Shown here in pieces: positions 47,601-59,600 of a stretch of 64,000 bases of DNA. Below the pieces are notes generated by a model. The model was not told the DNA's origin, ran no database searches, and was given only the letters and a program-made list of their open reading frames with translations. The position numbers were made by a program, and so were the translations under genes. The stretch's first letter is position 1. Each line of letters begins with the position of its first letter. This DNA comes from Incurvaria masculella (Eukaryota; Arthropoda; Insecta; Lepidoptera; Incurvariidae), in NCBI GenBank assembly GCA_946894095.1, contig OX335649.1:10682001-10746000 (forward strand), given 5' to 3'.

Positions 47601-50600
47601 GACGAGCTCCGGCAACGCGCCCCCTGCCTCGTTATTGTCGGCAGCGCGAGCGTCGAGATACGCGTCCTTCACGCACGCACACGCGCAATGTGATACGCTC
47701 GCCAGTTCTCTAACGGAGCAAAGATGGCGCCACTATCTCTATAGTTGAACTAATAGGAACTATCAACATCAAATTAATTATAGACCGTAGCCAATATGGG
47801 AGGATATAGGATATGAAAATGTGTAAAAAAATATCACGGAGCCATTTCAGGCTCCCAAGCACCAAAATTTGATCTCAGGGTGCCATATGGCTGACTAATG
47901 TGAACCTCGTTATGCCTTATTATGTATTTAGGCACACATAAAAAGTGGCGAGCCCATGGCTGTGTCATCTACATAAATATTGCCAGAAAGCCTAACACCC
48001 CCAAAATGAAATATAAATTAGCTATTTTGATAAAGGGTTAGTAAAAGAGTACCTGTAATGCAAATAAAATTAACTAACCTTCCATAAAATGAGAAAAATA
48101 TATCCGTTCGAATAAAAAAAAATACTTTCATTTGAAAAATACCTTGTTCAAAGAAACCATACGAATATGGAAAGAGGAAAAATAATAGGTCTCAATTCAC
48201 GTCACGAGTTTGTGGAAAAACACTCGAGAAAGAGTTTGGGATAAACTCGTTATTTGGATAAAGTTTGAGAACTCTAGCACAAGTTGAGAAAAGTTGACAG
48301 TAATTTGCGAGAAAGATACGATCGTCGGATATAAGGATTGAGTTAATTGACATGATACTACTTAACTCTCAGCAAAAGTGACCTATCTATTTGCATCGGA
48401 AATAAGAATATAGTCAGTAAAGTCAGTCCTGGAGCTACAAAATAAACAAACATATAAAACAAATCTGATTATAGTCTGAGGACTGATCGCAGTTAGTACA
48501 AGGAAAAAATGTCGTTTATTGTGAAATAAAATGACTAACTTCGTTACGGATGGTTTTCAGGAAAGTATTTTGGTGTAGTGTATAGCGCACCCTCAACGCC
48601 ACAGTAGGCATGTATGTATGTATAATCGACCGTGAAGCAAGGACACATTAATTGAAGAGAGAGCCCAGTAAAAGAACTACTTTACGAATATACTGCAAAG
48701 CTGAACCCGAACCAGTAAAATATACCATTCGCGTGTATTGCGTCTACCAATTTTGCCACCGTATACCCATAATTTGGAATTCTCTTACAGTCCCGCTTCC
48801 CGTAAAAAGTGCCTCCTACTAACACAGTTCAACGCTTCATCTGCGTTGCGGACATTGATTGCAAAGATTGATCATTCAAACTGGCTCTTTCTTCAATGAA
48901 TATGTCCTTGCTTCACGGTCGATTATCACATATATAAACATAATCACATTTCTGCGAAGTACCTGCTTGCTGCCACAATAGGCATTGCCATTTTCAAGGA
49001 AAACGTATGTGGGTACGTAAATGTAGGGGGTATGTGGGGCACTTACTCCAAGCGGGCGCAGGCACGATGAGTCCCGAAATCATGTCATCGGAGATGGCAG
49101 GCGGCTCGCTGGGTGGAGGCGGGCACACGAGCGACTCGATGATGTCGTCGGTCGCCCGCAGGATACCGGCCAGCTCGGGCGGCTCGGTTCGTGATGACCT
49201 GTAACCATCTCCGAGTGAGTCCTGACAACTTGCCGTAAGAGACGGCCAGCGGCGCACATTGGACTGATACCGAAAAAAGTGGGACTTAGGGAAATTGTTT
49301 TTTTATCGCATTGTTCTTAAAATTTAAGTATGCAAACCTTTTCTAAGCGTTATTTGAAATGACATTTCCAATTCGAATTTTCTTATTTAGGCCTTATTTT
49401 TTGAGATATAATCATTTTAAGGATTTTTTAGTATGGAGATAATGTAACTTTATTTTTTTTCTCAAAATGCTACAATATGCAGGACCTGTAGTTACTAAAT
49501 ATTGCTTCTTTGAGTTATAAAGATTATTACCCCATTGAAACTGTATCCGAGTACGTCCGATTTTTCTGTATTAAGCCTTTCAAACTTTTTAAGTAAAATT
49601 AATTTTGCAACACTCAATTCATTCACTTTTTCATGAAATTTCAGGTAAAAAAACTTTTTCAGCCTAACTAGCCTGGCGGATGCTAGCCTCGGCGTTCGGT
49701 TATCAAGGTTGAGAAACCCTGAGCGCAGTGGGGCTCTGCGTTTTCCACCGTTAAGGCATCTGCTTCTGATTCTATGTAAAAGTGTAGGTTGCTTGCAATG
49801 TGGTAGGGTGAATTCCGCCCAGGTTGGTATCATCACCTTAAATAAACAATAGTCGAAGCGAAACTCAAAATTGACCGTTTTTTCCATCGTGTAATACAAG
49901 AAATGTCCTCGCAATGCACCTAGATATGTGGGGTAAAATCATACAGTGAAGTGTAGTATTAGCCATCCATTTTCAGTAGCATAAAAAAACCGGCCAAGTG
50001 CTAGTCGGACTCGCACACGAAGGGTTCCGTACCATTGTACAAGATTTACCACAAAAAATCACGTTTATGGTACGGGGTTTATTGTAATTTTTTATTTTTT
50101 TTATTTTGCCTATTTGTTGTTATAGCGGCAACATAAATACACTTTCATTTTTATTTCCACACACTCAGCATACAAATTCAGCTGCCTACCTATTACGGTT
50201 AATGAGATACAGAACTGTGACAGACGGACGGACGGACGGACGGACAGCGGAGGCTTAGTTACGTTACGGGTTACGTTTTTACCATTTGGGTACGGAACCC
50301 TAAAAAAGTAAATTCGAATAAAATATTACTACATAGATTCTTTTTTATGTAAATGGACACGAATGGCTAATACTGAACTGACTGTCATATATTAGCCTAA
50401 CACACCACTTTGAAACTAGGTGCCATGCCAGGACTTTCTTTATATTGCTGGGCTACATTGAACTGGATGGAAAACACGGACAATTTTCATTGCCGCTTCG
50501 AATGCCGTTCATTAAATACGATGGTACCTACCCGGGCGGGATTAACCCTACCACCTAGTAATCGAGGAATTTTTTACCTACATTTTTACGTGGAATCCGA

Positions 50601-53600
50601 ACCACGGCCAGCCTCAACGGTTAAAAATGGTCACCCAGCCAGAACCTAACCGCGCTCAGAGGTACTTCCCCAGCTTATCGATTCGCAAGGCGTTGCACAC
50701 TGACCTACCGAGGCTCTTACTCAGCCTTATTCCGATGTACTACCGTAAAGTACTTACTTTTTGTGAAATTTTATTTATTTCCATGAAACCACTCGACGCT
50801 TGTTACAAATAACAACACTAATTGCTAACAATTAAACTAATTATTTAATCAAAATACCTGGAACTTGCGAGCTACGTAAGCAAATTGGTCCAGCTAGTCG
50901 ATAATCACTTTACTCCAGTATTTTGTCAGGTACATTCTTGTTACTTACGTACTCTAAATATCTTACTATTATTTGTCAATATGGAAAAAATATTAAAAAC
51001 ATTGATATCTACGTGATATTGAAGAATTATGGCAGTTTTCTGAAACATGATGTTTTGGTTAGTGCTATTATCTCCAAAATCACCATGAATTTGTTCGAGG
51101 AGGCACAAGTAGAAGAATGTTTTTGTATATACTGTTTCAATCTTCACAAACGATGAGTGAAATCAAGCTACAACATGAATAAAATTCCAAAGAATAATGC
51201 TGAATGGTTAGACTCAGGCATAAAGTGGCCCGAATAAATGCCTTCAGGAAGTAGCAACCTCATGGATTACCAAAAGGTTAGCACTCCTCCAATTCCTTCT
51301 CCGAGATTAGCGCCTTGTATAGATTTTGTATGTTGAGCACGGCAAATGGTTGTATCAACAACAGACTCAGGGAAAAACCCTTCCGATGATAGTGTCTTTA
51401 AAACAATGCCAAATAAGTAGATTTGGATATGTATCTCTTTAATAAGATTAAACACGCGAAAATGTATTGTTACCCTCCAAAAGCGTACATTAACGTTACC
51501 GAAACAGAAGCTTAAGTTAAACTGCAAGCTATTTTGTATCACACGACAATTTTTTTTGATTTGAGACTCTATGAAAGGAAAAACCTACACTAACGCAGTC
51601 GGGTGAAAGGAGACAATACGTACATCTAGAAGATATAGCCTGCGATAGAATGAGATATATTAAATAATACAAGGTTTTTGTCTAATGCATATTATTCACA
51701 TATAGTGTTCCATTCATTAATTCATTATCCTAATTTTTCATTATACTTCTCAAAGTTTAGTTTTCTGAAGGATTCACTTCTACCCCATGTGAACTATATT
51801 AAGTGTTTGTGTTCTTAACATTTACTGCGTTATAATTCACAATAATTTTGAATGCTTGAAACTTTCGTGCAATCCTTTTGTGCATAATGTTTTTCCTTGC
51901 ATAACAAAGACAATATGTAAACCTAAATATAATTTATGTATTTTTGTTGGTTCCTTAGATGGATGAAATCTATTAAGTTAGGTAAATATTATTTGAACAT
52001 GTTAATTAGCTCTGTCCAGATTAATTCTTAAGATGTTTAGTATTTAATAAAATTTTAAATAAATAAATTACGAGCCCTTATCATTTAATTGGTTGTTACA
52101 TTTACAGCAATTTATAATTAAGTTGATTTAGTTCTTTTTTATTTAGTCAAATTGCTATGTTTATGTGATCTTAGTTTCTATACTGTTATAAAGCTTTTTT
52201 ATCTGTACAATAAATATATTGTGGAATATTTTTTTTCATTTTCTAAAACGTTTTAATCGATTTAGATTTCACATTAAACCACCTAATATTGAAAAAACCA
52301 CCATAAAAACACTGAGGTCAAAAACAATTAATTTGAGGTGAGTTATTTAAAGTTAAATTTGATCGACTGACCAATCGACATATCGATTGGTCGATATGAC
52401 TGAGAAACCAGACTTACTCGGATACCAATTCTCATCTTTTTCATTCTGCAAGCATGATTATAGTATTTAACAATGTTTAAGCTGCTCAGAAAAAAAAATA
52501 GTTACTAAAAGTTTTTAAAAAATATTTTCAACCCGAAAAATTGAGTTTAAAAAATTAAAAAATTATAAATATTGCTTAAAACAGTTGGTAGAATACGTTT
52601 GCATGCTCAAAATGCCCTAAGTCCCACTTTTTTCCATATCGTTCCACTGTGCGGCGGTGGTATTTAGGATTATATCCTTAAACTAAGCGATTTTTTTAAT
52701 ATTTCTCAGCATCTGTTATATTTGGAAAAAATACTATTATTCATTTCTGTAGGCCCCTTATGTTATGGTATTTCATAGTGATAATTAATTTGATAAGCCA
52801 ATAACAATGGGGAATTCTCAAACCGTCCGATTGGTGTTGTAGGAAGATCCGCCATATAAAGTTATAAATTCTGTATATTTGTATTGGTCAAATTGGTAGA
52901 CAAGCTACTCTCAGACAGGTATTTTTTTCTTATTTTAAGGCATAGATAATTAACATTTACAACAACAATAAACATGCATACATCATTAATTTCTGGCATA
53001 TACCATCGTCAAACTTACTAAATCATTAAAACTAAGCTAAATATGTCAAGGTAATTATTAGTCAAAGGCATACCGGATTATCATGGTCATTTCAATCATT
53101 TTGATTATACATATTATACATCTTTATCAAACTATAAATAAACAACAGAAAATATAAACGGTTAAAAGCTTTAGTAGCAAACTCTGCCTGAAAAAAATGC
53201 TTTGCTTACAACCAAACCAATAAACCTGAAATTCTTACAATATTTTCACTGCATCAATAATGGGTATTATTAAAAAGAGTAAGTAAGCAAGATTAAAAAC
53301 GAATTAGTGCCTCAAAACTTCATAATGTGTACTCCGTACTTGAAAGATCGGTAAGCCATGGTCTCCATTCCAATGTAGTGAAAATAATTTTAAAAGAACT
53401 GTAAAGATTTACTAAGCTTAATATTCTTGGTCTATAGATGGTTTTTAACTCTGCAGTAAAGTATTTCTGAAGGCTCAAAAACAATGGGACTGCACACTAT
53501 TAACTAATAATCTTTTTGCAAATTTTATAACTAGCCTATCAACTGATAATTTACACAATTTATCCCCATTAAGCTGCTCTACTACAAGTGTCTTAAATAT

Positions 53601-56600
53601 ATTTATTCAATTAATATGCAATACCTAATCAAACCAGTATTTTTTTCATATTTAGTAGAGAGTATAGAAAGCGACCGTTTTCATCTCGGTAATAATCCGA
53701 GAGTTCCTTTGCAAGAGTTCCGCGCGCGGCTCGACTGCGACTTTCAAATTGCGACTCGCACACAAAGGGTGGTTCTCAGCGTCGGATTGCGACAAAGAGA
53801 AAGAGTGGCGCGGGAGGAGGTGCCGCAGGTGAGTCGCCGGCAGTATGTAGGTCGCGTCAGCGGCGCTCCAGTAAACCTGTCGTCGATGCGGAAAAGGTCA
53901 GGTGTATGAGGACGGGAAGCGCCGATGAATAGGCCTCATTCCGCGGCCGCTCCGGGCCTCGGGCACTTTGCCCCCCGCATTCACAGATAATGACAACCTT
54001 GACATCGGCTCGAAATACGGCAAGGTTAATACTCCTTTCGGATGTTTTTAACTTTAGACTTAGATACTGTTATGTAAGGAGAACATTCAAGCCTAACTTA
54101 CTGAATAAATCGGTTTAATGTTATATCATTATTTTTATTTTGCTCTCCCAATAGCGTGCGGCGATCATGAATCACTTCAATTTTGATGGGCAAGTTTTCT
54201 GACATTTCCAATGTCATTATCACCAGATCGGTGTTGCAGCCATTCACATTCGAATTTCGGTACCTACGTTCTAACCATAGGATCAAAGGCGCTCTTATGC
54301 ATATATTTATTTTTACTTAATGTGGAACGTGCTTCTGTCTCGGTATTTCCACCAAATTACAACTTCGGGCCTAAGAAGGGGGTTAAAAAGCTACAAAGTG
54401 GTATTCGTTACCCTCACTACTCAAACATTCCGACAGCGTCATGTGACGTGCGTTTCATAAAAAATACTAATACTGATGAAGAGCCCAATGTTTCACCTAT
54501 TATCGAAACAATCAAATCAACAAACAATTACAAACAGAAATACAAAACGCAAAACCTACCGACAACAGATCCACAATACAAAGTTTTAATTAAAATCGAG
54601 CCGACTACGAAGGCAAAATTGGGATTTTCCAACAATGCCATTATTTGTAAAGCCTCAACGAAAATGTGTAACTTATGGATAGAAAAATTACAAATGATTT
54701 GTTCAATTACTACATAAGTACTCGTCCAATATAGATTTTTGAGTACGGACGATTTATATGTTTAATTTAAGAATTTGACCGAGTGATAAAGAAACAAAAT
54801 AACCAAATGGTGATGTAGTTAAGTGCTAAAAAACTAAGGCTTTCATGGCGTGGTAGTTTGGGAATACCATCACAGAAGTATTGGTTTGATACAGGTTGAC
54901 GGTATTCTCTCAATTTTCGAATTTGATAAATTCATTTATTTAACACAAATATATATGTAGGCAGTGTTACCATTTTTGTTGGCTAAAAAAGTTGTTCTTT
55001 CTTTTTCTATTCTTTTCTATATTCTTCTTTTATCTTATTCTCTATATATTCTGAAAAAAGTCTCACGATGTCCTACGCACCAAAGTACGGACACACAGAT
55101 TATTTTAATTCCCATAGGACTTTTGTAACGTATTTAAATAATTATGAATTAGCTTGACATTCACTTAAATTATAAACGTTAATTTACATTTAAATATGAG
55201 CAGAGCGAGAGTTTAGTATTCGAATCACGTAATCACGACGGGGATACACCGGATAGCCGGAATTTGAAAACAGCCCCCGGGGACCCAGCTGTTAGAATTG
55301 CGTACCAACTGCGAGGTTTTCATTAGCTCATTGAGAAAGGTACATCATAAATAAATTTTATACAAAGGATAGCTTTGCCATCGACTTCACTTTTATATAT
55401 TTAATTACAGGTTATTTCTTCCCAGAGTCCCCTGAGAAGATAATGACATTATATATACTTAAACATTAACACAGTAGGCGTATCTATAATCGTATCAGAT
55501 CAAGAGGGTAAGTTATTCTGTGAGAGCAGTTTACAAAGTCTAAATAAGACCAACGAAAAGTAATACTTTATGACGTAAAAATGCATTACTTTGACATTTC
55601 GTCGATACAAAGTGTGTCGAAATGACGTCCCAATGTACTACTTTTCGTTAGTCTTTGGTTTATGTTACGACTTTTTATCTCAGGCTTAGGCTGACGCAAC
55701 TGGAACTAACACTAACCGAGAAATTCCGTGTTTTCCATCCAGTTCAATGTAGCCATGCTTTTTCATAAAGGTAAGGTCGAATGACGTGTCATTCGGCCAA
55801 GTGAATTATCATTTACTAGTTAGCATGGTACAAAAGGCAACTTAGCGTCAGATTTGATCATTTGCTGGCACGTTCGCCCGGCAAGTTAACGTACCATCGT
55901 AACCTCTCTGAAGATTGTCTGAACATTTCATTAAAACCGGTAACCTCGTTTTGGAGTCCATTAGAAACATGCATACACACATCGATTTATCTATTACAAT
56001 AACTATAGACATTGGTAAACTCGTAGCAACTACCTATGATGTTGAAGTGCTAAAATCTCTTCGATACATAGCATGGACCATACCAAAGTGTACAGTTTCC
56101 TTAGGCTGGCGTTCACCATCTCTGGTTTGGAAGAAGACAGACAATATTTAACAATAACATTATCATAAACAGAGATGGTGCACTCCAGAGTAAGGGCCGA
56201 GTGCACGAAAGGACACAAAATCAACGTAAACGAATAATTAAACACGTTTCTACGGACGGTATAGAAGGGACCTTAGTCAACTCGATGTGGTTATACAAGT
56301 GACGTGTTTAAACATTGATTAACTCAGACAAGCTATGAGTCATTCAAGGTGCACCCCATTCTAAGAACCAGCTTAATCTGCTTTAGTTACTTCTTTTGAG
56401 ACTCCTAATTAGCCTTACTGACTATTCCTATTTCCACTTCTCCATTCCGTCTTACTATAGTAATTCCAGGCAGTTTAATAGTAATTCCACACCGCATACC
56501 AAATCTTGCTTATTCGAAATGTTCAATGAAAACTTGGATCCGATTTAAGACTTTTGCGTTTACTCGGTGTACCCACCACATCGGTATAGCCATTCCGAAG

Positions 56601-59600
56601 CAAAATTATAGCCACTCCGGGGTGGAAATATAAGAATTCCGGAGTGGCCTTTTAAACCATTCCAGATTTTCGTAAGTTCTCGATATTACATTGGACCTTC
56701 GTTCCGGGTGGATTAGGAATAGGAATGCATTCCTTTTTGGATCCGGAATGACCCATCGCTAACTCAGACGTCTCTTCCTGCAGTAGCGGCTTAGGGTCGA
56801 GTGCACGAAAGGACAAAAAATCAAAATCAACGCCAACGTATGATTTAACATGTCACTTGGCATGGACAGTATGGAAGGAACTCCATGCGGTTCACTAGAA
56901 GTGACGTGTTTGAATATTGATTAACTCGGCCGTCTCTTCGTGCAACCGGGGCTTAGTCTCTTACCGCATCATCATCACGAGCGCCTGCTCCTCCTGCAGC
57001 ACGCTCTCGAGGTACATCATGTCGAGGTCGGAGACTATGGCCCCGTTGATGACCATTATCTCGTCGCCCTTGATGATACCTTCAACAGAAACCGAGACAA
57101 CAACACTTGTATAATGCTGAACGTTTACCTGTCGACAGTGCACCTCACCAACGGATATAATATGCATAATATGGGAGGCATTTTTGGTCGCGATGAGGTA
57201 AATGGCTGAATCTGGGTTCACAGGTTAGAAACCAACCATTTGATGCTAAATATGTCGGTCTGCCTGCGCCAAGTGGTTGCGTTATCTAGATTGGCTATAT
57301 AAAATGGATCTTGGTATGTACCTGCTGATGAATATACTGACTGTCTAGAAATATTGATACCTATTAATTATGCAACAATAACCAGTCGGTTTTTTAATTA
57401 AATACTTAAATATGCCTAAAGTTATATCTCTAACATAAATCGCCGATAAATACGAAGTATTGTAGAGATTTTAAATTTTAAAAAGATGAAACATACAAAA
57501 ATAGTCTAGCTATCTTTGAACCATGTAAACCTGACGCTGTCATTCTTTGTCAGTTTTTTTATTAACTAGTATGCATGTTTGGCTAATGTGAGAAACCAAA
57601 GCACCAGGGACTTTAATTTTTTGACAGAGCATATTTCTAAGCATTTATTTTTTAATTATCGAAACTAGTTGCAGTTATTTTTAAATATAATTAATTAAAT
57701 GTTTTTTTACTTAAGGCTCGTATTACGCTCTTAATAAATAGGAAAACAATAGACTCACCAAGCCAACATGAAATTCGGCTAAATTGCAAATAAAATTCCG
57801 ATAAACCGAGAGGCGGGAAAGTTGCAAATGTTGTTTTATGAACGCATTCCTGGAACTATGCTCGGACTATCATAATATTGTATGGTATTTCGTAATCTCA
57901 AAGTTATGACAAGGGAGGTTAGCTGCCGGCGTGCGGAGCGAGCAGCGGGGTCGCGCGCGGACTGTTCGCGGTTCGACGCGGCCTGCGGCGCGGAGGGGGG
58001 GGGGGGGGGCGGGGGTCGAAGCTGGGGGCGGACGTTTAAATATATTGACCCTTCCATACCCTTTGGAATAGCGGACACTACAGTGAGATTTAGTTATGTA
58101 ACCCATTTGCGTTGAAATAATATTGAAAAAACATTGTATTCTTCTTATCACTAATGTCACCTGCATTCGCAACATTACCTAACCGAGGATGTGTGCAGCT
58201 AGCTTTTGATGTCCCCCCAGTACCTGCAGGCGTCCTTGGACTCAAATCAGCGCCGAGTGGGTCCGTCTTGTTGGGGAACCACAACTCACCGCTGGCTTGG
58301 AGTCACTGAGCCACAGACGGTTCGTATGGTCGCTCAGTCTGTTCCACAGGTACTACCATGAACGTTGCTCTGTGCAATTGCATCCCACATTCCTCTCCAT
58401 TATATCCGGAGCACCCGCCGCAGATAATCAGAGCACCCTCTTGTGGGTGACATTAGGCTTTTGAGAACTAAATTATAACATAAACTCGTAATATTTGATA
58501 GGGGTTAATTTTTTAGCAAAATATATAAGATTTTTTTTTAAATTTTAAATGCGCGGTAGCTTTGCACAACTATCGCTAAAGAAAATATTCTTTCCTTTGG
58601 TCATGTTATGTACAATGGATACATTGCAGTTATCTCACTGATTAGAGGTTATCTTTGAGGTTTTTACTATATTTTCTTTGCACTTGAATACTTCGGTATT
58701 ACCGCAGCTGTACTAGATTTGACTCAATCTGGACATTCCTGACAGATGTTCTGTTTCGAGTCTTAGCTTACGGAGCACGTTTTAGTTTAGTATACTTTAA
58801 CGTCGCTTCCGAGTCAAATACACGGCGTTACCTCCGCCTCACCCCGCGCCCCCTCCGGCGCCTCCGTGCTATTGACGTCGCGAAGAGGAAGGATATTGAA
58901 TAGAACCATTTCCGCCGCGAGCGCTATTTTTTTAGCGAGCGACGTGCGACGACGACGTGACAAAACCCCAGCGCGACATGTCTACGAAAATTGGAGGGAA
59001 ATGCGCCGCGGACTCGCGCCAGACAAATTTGACAGCGAGTCGTTCGTAGACGTCGCGTCGCCTCGTGACGAAATTCCGTGCGTCGACGGTGCCACTTGCA
59101 TCGAGTAAGGACAGGGGGCCCATTCAGGTAACAGTGAGTTCGAATTAGGCGCTAAATATCATCTCACTTTTGTAGATATTTCGCCTTGAATGTCATTTTA
59201 GTTTGGTCAACATCTGGTTTGTCGCATGAATGCGTTGGCAGGTAAAATAACAGTTCCGTCATTTAAATAACAATATTGTTTACAGCTATTTTAAGCTTAA
59301 ATCACTTCCGAACTTGAACTCACTATCACCTGAATAGACACCCAGTGATCGAAACTTGCTCATATAGCGGCAGTGTAGCCACTTTTTAGGGTTACGTACC
59401 CAAAGGTTGCCAAATGAATCCCTATTACTAAGTCTCCACTGTCCGTCCGTCCATCTCTCCGTCTGTTTGTCACAGGGCTGCATCTCATGATCCGTAATAG
59501 GTAGACAGCTGATATATTTACAGAGTATATGTATGTTTATGTTGCCGCTATACCGACAAATAGATATTATAAGATTACAACATAAAACAAAAAAAAAGGA

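Noticed and set aside
57836..58175. Pro-rich and Arg-rich frames at a G-run
   Set aside because: They are low-complexity frames driven by the G/C run, with no conserved domain.
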